DNA of 64,000 nucleotides from Serripes groenlandicus (taxonomy: Eukaryota > Mollusca > Bivalvia > Cardiida > Cardiidae), in the NCBI GenBank assembly GCA_031761405.1, contig JASEVX010000010.1:12167918-12231917 (forward strand), read 5' to 3'. The position numbers were made by a program, and so were the translations under genes. The notes beneath the pieces are model-generated. The model ran no database searches. It was not told the origin of the DNA and worked only from the letters and a program-made list of their open reading frames with translations. Of the stretch, positions 13,478-23,300 are shown piece after piece (positions within the stretch are counted from its first letter, which is position 1; each line of letters starts with the position of its first letter).

Positions 13478-13800
13478 GCATGTTTCACATTAGTTCAGTT
13501 ATATCACAGGCGTATCACAATAGTTCAGTTATATCACATTAGTTCAGTTATATCACATTAGTACAGTTATATCACATTAGTTCAGTTACATCATATTAGT
13601 ACAGTTATATCACATTTGTTCAGTTGTATCACATTAGTTCAGTTATATCACATTCGTGCAGTTATATCACATTAGTTCAGTTATATCACGGCGACAGTTC
13701 ACGTATCAATGATCCCTGTATAAACAAACCAGTACTAGGATAAGAAATGTGATTTGCCCAATTTTGAAAGGTGGTGCACCATTTGGCGATGATCCAGGAA
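13478..13800 (-). mobile_element. SINE with expanded tail minisatellite
   Basis: From 13488 to about 13690 a 19-bp unit (TTCAGTTATATCACATTAG) is repeated about ten times. It then runs into TTCAGTTATATCACGGCGAC and a third-type SINE body. The array is an expansion of the SINE tail. Confidence 0.82.
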
Positions 13801-13804
13801 AACT

Positions 13805-14270
13805 TGGCTATACAAATAATTCTGTATTTTCAAGGGCTTTTTGTGCGTATCGAAATTAATTTATGAATTTTCATACGCAACTAATACGTTTCTCTAATAC
13901 GCAATAGTGTGACAAGGACATTACACTACATTATTCTCTATACTCGGATGCCTTTGGAATATAATTTGCAATATTAATTTATACGTTTTTACTTTTTTGA
14001 AGATAATAAGTTTATAAATCCTGTATGTATGTTTCTATAGCTCGAAATAACAGGAAGATAATGATATTCAGCTCCTACGTTTTGTCAACAAAAAATACCT
14101 ATTACCTCTGACTGTGTTGTGTTGTAGCATGCCTGTGGAATGGTAAACACAGATTGGTCTTGCTGCCATCCGAGTAGCCGAAGTATCCAAGGTTCATCAG
14201 CGTGTACACTGAAATGCAAAGGGTTGATAAACAACATTCTGCAGATGGCCTTTTCACACCTCTGTATCAG
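13805..14270. repeat. Duplicated block, copy 2
   Basis: Second copy of 12840-13275, offset about 970 bp, in the same orientation. Between them lies a SINE-tail-derived minisatellite. Confidence 0.85.
14106..14208 (-). pseudogene. Second copy of the orphan exon, frameshifted
   Basis: Same block as 13136-13239 with the same splice-site sequences but 103 bp. One base is missing near 14160 (GGTCTTGCTGCC against GGTCCTTGATGCC), so the frame is lost after YTLMNLGYFGYSDGSK. The surrounding 450 bp are also duplicated. Confidence 0.7.
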
Positions 14271-14374
14271 ACTGTGTATTTAGTAAAATGGTTGCATTAC
14301 TAGTATTCGTGTTGAATAAGACCAGCCATGGACAATTAAAACCCCAATGCATGGATTTGCACAATATGAAAAGT

Positions 14375-14967
14375 CACATCTCCTTTAATGATGACCTTGT
14401 TTTAAAGCAGTGTATGCTACATAGGTTGTAATCGTCGTTCTGCCTTCGTTTTGTGTCAGAAATGATAAAACATGTAATGAAAAACCGTAATTCCAGTTAA
14501 CAATTTGATTCGAAATATACATATAGGTTTCACAGAAGTTTAATCCTTAATTAGGGCTAAAGCAAATATAAAGTATGGCCAAGAAAAAATATCGGTTGTT
14601 ATATTTGTATTCCGTCATGCTGCTGTTCATAAGAGAAAAACTATCGACAGATTTTTGAGAAATTAAAGACTAAAAAAAAAAGAATTGCACTTAAATAATG
14701 TTTTTTTTTGCATCGAATTATAGGCCCTCTTTTTTCAATGGCCCATATATCTTATACTAATATAGCAAGAACGATCAAAGTCATGTTTTCTTAAAGTCTA
14801 TTGTATGTTTGTTGATTCCTTATAGTCAGATGTTGTTTTAAGAACTGAAATGACTTCTGCGACATCTCAAACAATAAGGCGAACTGAATACGTTCGCCTT
14901 AAGATACTTTCGCCTTAATGTATGGTTTTTTTAGCACGGATGTTCGCCTTAATGTAGGATCCATACT

Positions 14968-14975
<8 letters not shown>
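14375..14975. repeat. Duplicated noncoding block, copy 2
   Basis: Same orientation as 11287-11893; followed by an (AT)n(AC)n microsatellite (about 14968-14998). With 12840-13275 and 13805-14270 the order is A-B-B-A in one orientation, implying repeated duplication of a B-A unit with later losses or insertions. Confidence 0.85.
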
Positions 14976-14998
<23 letters not shown>

Positions 14999-15321
14999 TA
15001 TGCTATGAATGAAAATATGAAAACATGATTTAATTTTACATTTGCAGCAATGTTCGATAAACTGTGTCTGAATGAGGAAAAAACGTAGAACGTAATGTTT
15101 TCTCCTTGAATGAAAGCATAATTAAGTATAAGTGTGCCCTGAATTTAAATCAATTCTAACATAACAAGAACATTAAGAAAGTGTTGCAAAATATAAATAG
15201 TATCATGACATCTCACGATAATCAGATTTTTATAGAAATAATTTTATTTTGATGTGTATTACGCGTCAAGTGTGGAGTCAAACATTTCCAAATATTTTAC
15301 AATTCAAAACAATTAGATATT

Positions 15322-15555
15322 TGTAAGTTTGAATCGAAGCTCGGCCATCATTCTTTCCGTCAATGAGACAAGCGTCATTCATCTTTCACCAATGGGCTAA
15401 CAGTCTATTTGGAAAAGAAGCCAGTTGCTTGGAAAGTATGTTGTGTGGATTACTTGTGTGAGAAAGTCAGACAACACATGATTAGGTGAACTGGCCGCCG
15501 TCATATGACTTAACAATTGTTGTAAACGGCGTTAAAGTCCAATCAATCAATCCTT
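15322..15555 (+). mobile_element. SINE-2, 5'-truncated
   Basis: Body from CTCGGCCATCATTCTTTCCG through AAGCCAGTTGCTTGGAAAG to tail GGCGTTAAAGTCCAATCAAT; the tRNA head is gone. Confidence 0.8.
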
Positions 15556-15904
15556 TTTATATAATCATTCTGTAATTTTCCATTTAGAATGCCCCCCTAA
15601 TCCCCTAATACATATTTAGTCGAGTAGTCGTTCGGGGGAAACACAACATTCGTGAATTACCAGCTAACTAACACTTCTCCCTAGCACACAACTATTGACA
15701 ACATTGTGACAAAACATAAGAAATTTTTCCCAGGACTACAAATGTTGCGTCTGCAAGTATTTAATGCATTTAACTATTTTCAAGGAAAATATGTGTTTAA
15801 AATATTATGAGGTAAATATTAGAAACCTGCAGCAGACGATTTTGAAAATATCTGAGAGGGATTTTTTCCTTCTTTCCCACAACTTTTCAATTAGTAAATA
15901 TATA

Positions 15905-16008
15905 TATATACATATATAATATATATAAATGATGTAAAAACATATATAATATATATAAATGATGTAAAAACATATATAATATATATAAATGATGTAAAAA
16001 CATATAAA
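15905..16008. repeat. 31-bp tandem repeat, about 3 copies
   Basis: Unit ACATATATAATATATATAAA plus TGATGTAAAA, near-identical copies. Confidence 0.9.
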
Positions 16009-16009
16009 T

Positions 16010-17265
16010 GAATATACTAGAGGAAATATAAAGAATATAACTGAAAGTCGTAATTAAGGATAGATTAGCATATTTTGGGGGAAACTACCCATTGTACTCA
16101 ATTACTCTTTATCCAACAATGTTTTTATGAAATTTTATGAAATGTGCAGCAGTTTAGAAAACATTTCGAATCCATTACTGAAAGTACTAATTTAGGATAG
16201 CTATTTATTTGAAAAAATATACATCTAATCATTCAATGGTGTGTTGGTGTTTTTACCGTTGATTTCGTTCCTTCATTATCATTTTAAATTGAAATTTACG
16301 CTTTGATTTGTCCCCGCATTTTCCCTACTGAAATATTACTGGCATTAACAGCAATGTAAATTAACCCTTTTCCCAAATGCAACAAGTCTGCAGCGGATGA
16401 GTTTGAAAACATATGGACAAAATTATGGAAAATCGTTCATCAAATAATTGGTTTATACAAATAATGTATACATGTATGTACGACATTGTCGAAATGCGTA
16501 TAGGCAGTGGTACGAAACATCTGGAACGTAGAATTCGTAGAATTCAAATACTTCATTATAGATCTAAACAATGATGCTGTTTACACATTGAATTATATAA
16601 CTTTATATAAATAATATATAATTTGCTTTCTCTACGAAATGTCGATTTGTTCTATGTTATTAAGTCGACGACACGGTCAGTCCTCGAATTGACCTAGTTC
16701 GTGTATGTTATATCTGATCCGGTGTATCGGTGTTGTTCACAAAAGCGTGGCGCGTAGGAATATACATAGTAATGTTTACTGCAGAAATATTTGTATTTCT
16801 TAAAATAAAATCCCTTTCAAAAGACGCAAATACATTTTCAGTTTGAAAATGAAGTATAAACTCTATATTCTTCATTCAACTGATTGTAAATGAAAAGACT
16901 ATTAGGTAGAGTTTACTTTGAAATATTTACATTCGCCTAGTCCTTTGTATAGATCAAACTGACGTTCATTTTGCATGAATTAAATTCCTTCTTTGTTTCC
17001 ATGTAAAGCAACAAGTTTCAAACCTGAATTATCACATTTTCTTCAATGTTTACAGGTGGGACAAAATTAATATCTTTAAAACAAGTTTACTCTCAGCTAT
17101 AAAAAGGGGGTCATGTATTATGCAGGACAGAAATAACGCGGAGATGGTTCCCGTCATTTTGCATACAATCGGGCTGGGCTATAACTGGGTTTCCACATAC
17201 TCTATGTTCACTATCAGACACGAGCAAAATACTAAACATTATCAAATCAAACAGTTCCAGTGCAT
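16010..17265. other. Mostly featureless; one family A left half
   Basis: At 16360-16440 lies AACCCTTTTCCCAAATGCAAC and GTCTGCAGCGGATGAG, a decayed family A left half. The rest is AT-rich without recognisable content. Confidence 0.5.
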
Positions 17266-17270
17266 CTTAC

Positions 17271-17300
<30 letters not shown>
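17266..17300. repeat. (AT)n microsatellite
   Basis: Pure AT run of about 30 bp; a similar (AT)n(AC)n run is at 14968-14998. Confidence 0.95.
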
Positions 17301-17301
<1 letters not shown>

Positions 17302-17754
17302 ATGAATATTAACACATCTTCACATATCCAATGCATTCTGGTGGAGATTCATTCATTTTTACACGCAAATGTTTTTTTATGAACTTAATGGTGTAATTTG
17401 ATCGCTAGAGGTATCAAAAGTATAGTATGTATTAAGACTACAGGTGAGTGCAAATAGCTTTGCATGAACATGCGGAAGTACTGAGATGCAGAAGTGAGCC
17501 GTGGCATGCCGTTTGGGGTCTGATTAATTCCCCAATTTGGAATCATTTAAAGTTGTATACACGTATATGTAGTGGAGATATACTCTCATATTGCTTTTGT
17601 CAGTTTATTGAACACACGTGCGGACAGTGAAGACTCTGCTGATACTGTGAGTATGCACATGCTGACATGCGTCGTCACGGTTCGCAGGGTCAATAAGACA
17701 CTACAATTTTGCAAATGTCCAATTATTATTTCATGTCAATATCTCAAACAGTTT

Positions 17755-18365
17755 ACACGCACGTTCCTTGTTCCTGATTCCTTATTCAAACGTGAAGTTG
17801 GTTACTTGTTCATTGTTCCTGATTCTTTTTTCACATGTGAAGATGGTTATTTTCTCCTTAATCCTTATTCAAATGTGAAGTTGGTTACTTGTTCATTGTT
17901 CCTGATTCCTTATTCAAATATGAAGTTGGTTACTTGTTCATTGTTCCTGATTCTTTTTTCACATGTGAAGATGGTTACTTGCTCCTTATTCCTTATTCAA
18001 ATGTGAAGTTGGTTACTTGTTCATTGTTCCTGATTCCTTATTCACATGTGAAGATGGTTACTTGCTCCTTATTCCTTATTCAAATGTGAAGTTAGTTACT
18101 TGTTCATTGTTCCTGATTCCTTATTCACATGTAAAGATGGTTACTTGCTCCTTATTCCTTTTTCCAATGTGAAGTTGGTTACTTGTTCATTGTTCCTGAT
18201 TCCTTATTCACATGTAGAGATGGTTTCTTGCTCCTTATTCCTTTTTCAAATGTGAAGTTGGTTACTTGTTCATTGTTCCTGATTCCTTATTCTCATGTGA
18301 AGATGGTTACTTGCTCCTTATTCCTTATTCAAATGTGAAGTTGGTTACTTGTTCCTTATTCATTA
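17755..18365. repeat. 45/90-bp minisatellite
   Basis: Alternating half units (GTGAAGTTGGTTACTTGTTC and GTGAAGATGGTTACTTGCTC) with TTCCTTATTC spacers, about 13 half units. Open frames here encode only the repeat. Confidence 0.92.
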
Positions 18366-18394
18366 CTTATTCGGATTTGAACTTAGGTACTGCA

Positions 18395-18985
18395 TATGTT
18401 GATGTTGACAACAATACGTGTGATGTTGTTGTTGTTATAGAAGCTGACAGAGACCTATTGGTACATATTAATTCGACTATTACTTATTCAGAAAACGTGT
18501 TACTTATTCGGCCGTTTTCCGGAAATGAAGATTTTCTATTCAATTCAAATTGCATAGGTTGATGTTGCTGTTGTTGTAGATGCTGACAGAGACCTATTGG
18601 TACATTTTAAATCCCCTTGTTTCTTACTCAAAAACCTGTTACTTATTCGACGGTTATCAACATATGAGTGTTTCATATCCAGAAAATCCATTCAAACTGC
18701 ATGTGATTTGGTTGTTGTTGTAGATGATGACAGAGATCTATTGGGTCATATTAAATCGCCAAAACCCATTACTTATTTGACCGTTTTCAAGAAAAGAAGC
18801 CATTGCTATCCAAACCATATGTCGATGTTGCAAACCGCAATGTTGATGTTGTTGCTGTAGATGCTGGCAGAGACCCATTGGTACATTTTAAATCACCTAT
18901 TACTTATTCAAAAACCTGTTACCGTGTTCAAGAAAAGAAGCCTATGCTGTCAGCCTCTACAACACCAAAACCATCACATTTGTAG
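18395..18985. repeat. Degenerate 140-160-bp tandem repeat
   Basis: Four diverged units with GTTGTTGTAGATGCTGACAG and AGACCTATTGGTACATTTTA; the spacers share the TTACTTATTC words of the previous array. Confidence 0.85.
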
Positions 18986-19112
18986 TTGGCAAAATGAACA
19001 TACTTAAGTTCAAATCTGAATACGTAATGAATAAGGAACAAGGAACAAGTAACCAACTTCACATTTGAAATAAACTAAAACCTCTGAGACAAGATGAAGA
19101 CATATAATTAGG

Positions 19113-19385
19113 AGGACGGCCTCGCTGGTGTGGTGGTAAAGAGTCCACTTTAGGTACGGATGCGCTCTGGGAGGTCGTGGGCTCAATCCCCGACCGATTC
19201 TCATACCAAAGACAATAACACTGGCAGTATTGGCGCTAAGCAGTGTGAGGTTAGTATTGCGACTGACTCATTGGTTTCAGAATAAATGGACCAGCTGTAC
19301 TGGTAACTTACCCAGGAAACGCTATGATTTAACTGAACAATTATTGACAGCGGCGTAAAACAAAATACAAACAAACTAACGAATT
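19113..19385 (+). mobile_element. SINE-1
   Basis: Head GCTGGTGTGGTGGTAAAGAG with an insertion in the anticodon region, body GTTTCAGAATAAATGGACCA, tail AACTGAACAATTATTGACAG. Confidence 0.8.
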
Positions 19386-19732
19386 CAGCTGAAAAGAAAG
19401 CATTTCTGAATTCCTTTATATAAAATTATAAATAACAAAATATCGACCTATATCGTCTTCAACATAGAACAGACCTGCATCAGACAAAAACAAAAAGATT
19501 TTGGAGAAACCTAGGAAAAGTCTTGACAAATGTAGTAGCAATTTCGGAATAGAATTATTTCACTTCGGGAACAGGAAAACAAGCTCACGATGAGCCATTT
19601 CTTGTTTTCCCACACTGCACGTGCAACATTTGGTGTCTGGGTGCGGGAAAATGTTAAAAAAAAAAACACAACTACTTCTTCTTCTTTAATTTTATTTCAC
19701 CGATTTTATTTTGTGTATACATATTACCTGAT

Positions 19733-19996
19733 ATGAGCCGTTCCGTCAGAAAACAATCAGTGCGGACTCTACGTAAATAAAGGACCCGGATCAACCTATA
19801 ATGCCGCGCACGCTGACCCGGACAGTCTTTTTTTTCTACTTCCTGTGGATTTTCTGTTCCAGGAATCATTACTCTCTACCTATATCCACCTGCGACGGAA
19901 TGTGTCGGCCCGAATTAGCCTGCGCGGATTGCGCAGGCTGATTTGGGTCGATACATTACGCAGAGTTCATAATGTTGGTGTTCTAGTGGAACGGCG
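19733..19996. mobile_element. Family C copy
   Basis: GAGCCGTTCCGTCAG to TTCTAGTGGAACGGC; downstream of the NRF-6-like gene. Confidence 0.8.
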
Positions 19997-20226
19997 CATA
20001 TCGTTGTTTAAGTGTCATATCTTGAACATCGGAATAATATAATAAAAAGTTTGAAACATTCGAAGAACAGGAGCAATTAAAATCTACCAAATTTGGGATA
20101 AATCTTAATTTTCCTACGATGTTTTCGAACGTCGTTTCCTGCTAGGGCTTAAACATGTGTATGTATTATATATGTAAAGGGTAGTGTTACAACATAAAAT
20201 TCAAACACTTTTCTAAAATATATATT

Positions 20227-20349
20227 CTAGCTGTTCTTTTCTTTCTTAAAGATGACTTTCTCAAGCCCCATCATCGGTGATTCGAATGCCAGGGAAGTCA
20301 GGAACGCCACGCCAAACGACAAGGTCAAGTTGGCCAAAAATAGATACGC
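20227..20349 (-). CDS. NRF-6-like exon 15 (last coding exon)
   Basis: A last membrane helix (AYLFLANLTLSFGVAFLTSL) then the family-typical AFESPMMGLEKVIF and a basic tail KKEKNS before TAG. Acceptor ATTTCAG. No canonical AATAAA lies within about 500 bp downstream, so the poly(A) site was not placed. Confidence 0.94.
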   Translation of the reverse strand, partial: AYLFLANLTLSFGVAFLTSLAFESPMMGLEKVIFKKEKNS

Positions 20350-23300
20350 CTGAAATAATAGAATATCAATATGAGAAAACACTAAGAAATGGAACATGCG
20401 CATATTATTTGATATTTTGTCTTACTTATTAGAATGACAGAAAACAATAACGTTAAATATGTGATATTTGGTTTATAAATGTTTTAGTTCATATATATAC
20501 TTTGTTTTTGATATGAATGAGAGAGACATTTCTTTCAAGGCCGAGAATTCATCACATGACTGGAGATTACGCGAGGCTCCCAAGATGTATATTATGTAAC
20601 ACAGTATAAGTTTCAATTGACGATAAATAACTGAAAACTTATCATGTTTCAAAAATAATTAGCTCTTTAATATTATATTTCATACGTTTTCACTGATTTT
20701 TGTCACTGAAATTTATTTCTTAAGGAAAACAATTAAAGGTTAGTATGCAGAACATTTCATTTAAAACTTCGCTAATTAGTGCCTCTCGTAGGATCGCCAA
20801 CTTAACCGTTATGAACCAATCAAAACGTTTCATTTCCTTTATTTCTTCGACATTATTCATTAAATACAACATTTGATTGGTCTACAAAAAATACGATTTT
20901 CACTGATTTAAAATACGCTACAAGTCTGGCTATGATTGCCTACGTCATGACTGAGTTGTTACCCCCTTTATAGCAAGGCATATCAATTTTTAGAATGATC
21001 GTGGGTTTTTTAGGCGCTGATAACATATAGAGACGGGTTTACCACAGAGTAAAGTATGAAAAGTTAATTTATTAGTATAGAACTCACTGGTGGTTTTTCT
21101 GGGTTTTTTAATAAACAACTGAAAACACTTAAATAAAAAACAAATCAAGAAAATAATAGTTATTATCAAGAATTAATGATAGTATTTATTTGCTTTGTTA
21201 TATTTAATATCTTACTGTGAGGCTTTTCCTTTAATCCTTTCCCACATAAAACAAATCTGAAGCAGACGATTTAGAATATAGAAAAAAATGTGACTCTCTT
21301 TAAATGCAAAGTTAACTTTGAATAGAAACGATAACATTGTGACACAGGGGCGTAGCTTGGCAATAATCAATGTGTAGGCCGTATCGTGAGAAAATCAACA
21401 TTGTGGACTCTGCGTAAAGTATCGACCCGGATCAGCCCCACACAGGCGTACCCGGATATACACTTTTCGCCTCCTGCGGATTTTCTGTTTCAGGAATCAC
21501 TACTCTATCTATCCCCCCCTTAGACGGAATGTGTCGGCCGGATCAGTCTGCGCGGACAGCGCAGGCGGATCTGGTCGATATATTACGCAGATGTGTATTG
21601 CCGCAGCTGCATTTTGGAGCATTTTTAGAAAAAAAAAGTGTAGGCACGTGCCTACAGTGCCTAAAGAGAGCTACGCCCCTGGTAAAATAAATACTTACGA
21701 TTTCATTATCAGTCATGTATAGAAGACGTTCTCTGCCCATATAATAGACGTTGATGACGATTGGATGAACAAGATAGGCGCAATAGGTCAGTCGTCCGAG
21801 AGGTACAAAGGCCTTCCACGAGAGTAATTCGTTTATCCAGCCTGAAATTAGTTTCAATTTTTGTTTAATAAGGAAATATGCTAAACACTATACTCCAGAG
21901 CAGACCGATGTTACATTTACAATTATAAACTGGTTAGGTAGATTTATTTATGAGGAAAACATAACCAAAACTTATAAATCCATCTACAAAGCTACTTAGC
22001 TCTTCCGAAAGTTGTATGATTTTTTTTTTTTTTTCCTTTACGAAATTCATGTCTTTATGCATTACTGTATTTTGCTTTAATGTAAGTATGTAAATTTATT
22101 TGACATTAATTTGAGATTCCAAAATAAAGTCCGTTTTATCACGGCAGCCAGTTCACATACTCATGCAGTGTGTTTCCTGGCTTTTTTGGCTCCATTACTC
22201 CACACATCATTTTCCTCAGGCGTCTGGCAACATTCCTACCCAGACTGTTTCAGACCAATGGTGGAAGTCGAATGACGCTGTTAAAAATACTTTTTCCAAT
22301 CATCAGAGCGACCCAATGGCTAAATCTCGGATAGAACTACCTTTGTCATTACCGACTGAGCTATCGCGGCTCGATAAACGTTCGGGGAATATGTATCCTG
22401 GTCCGATATAAGCCGTACGTAACTAACCAATATAAAGGTCTAGATCGGGTCAATAGTCTATTCATACTATACCTATAACGATTCAAGACAGTGCTAAGAC
22501 ACGAATAGATGCATGCAGACATGTCTGCCACTGACTTGTTCACATTCATGAAATGTGTGTCGTGGTCGGAGTACACGCCGTATATAACCAATGTCAAGGT
22601 CAATATTAGGTCAATAATGTCAGGTAAATCATACTATACCTCCAAATCCCGTGTGACAAGCTATGATTATCCAGGACAATGCTACAGCCCATGCAGACCG
22701 GTGTAGACATATATATGCCACGGACTGGTTCACGGTCAGGAAATGTGTGTCTTTGTCAGGGTACACGCCGTATATAACCAGTGTTGTGATCGTGATGCTG
22801 AGAAACCATCCAACTAGGGCAACCAACTGTAGACAAAACAGTGTGTATTACGTGCGTGTATATCAACTTACGAGAATGTCCAGGCGAAAAAGACCGCCTC
22901 GGTGGTGTAGTGGTAGAGCATCCGATTCGGGTGCGGTCATGTCTCGGCCGGGTCATACAAACTACTTTAAAATGGTAGTAATGGCTGCCCTCCTTGGCGC
23001 TCAGGGTTGCGTGGTTAGCCTAACGCCTGACAGGCTTGTGTCAGGATAAATGGACTAGCATTTTACTATGGAACGCCTTTGCTGCCTCATTGTACAGTAT
23101 TTGTTTGTATTCTGTGTAATCTTTACACTAGCATAAAGGATAGGATGCCGTAGGTAAAATATGGAACGCCTTTGCTGCCTCATTTTACAATATGTGTTCT
23201 GTGTAGTCTTTTTACACTATCATGCCATACTCCGTTATGCTATGTACACTGATAACTGTGTTAGGTGCATATTCCGTTTCGTTATGTGCACACTTCATTA

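Noticed and set aside
17572..18562. 144- and 98-codon open frames
   Set aside because: They read through a 45-bp minisatellite whose unit is a multiple of three; no conserved composition or splice context.
18540..18880. Possible plus-strand micro-exons (TTGTTGTAG then ATGCTGACAGAGACCTATTG then GTACAT)
   Set aside because: The splice-like words recur only because the tandem unit recurs; the 20-nt segment has no coding support.
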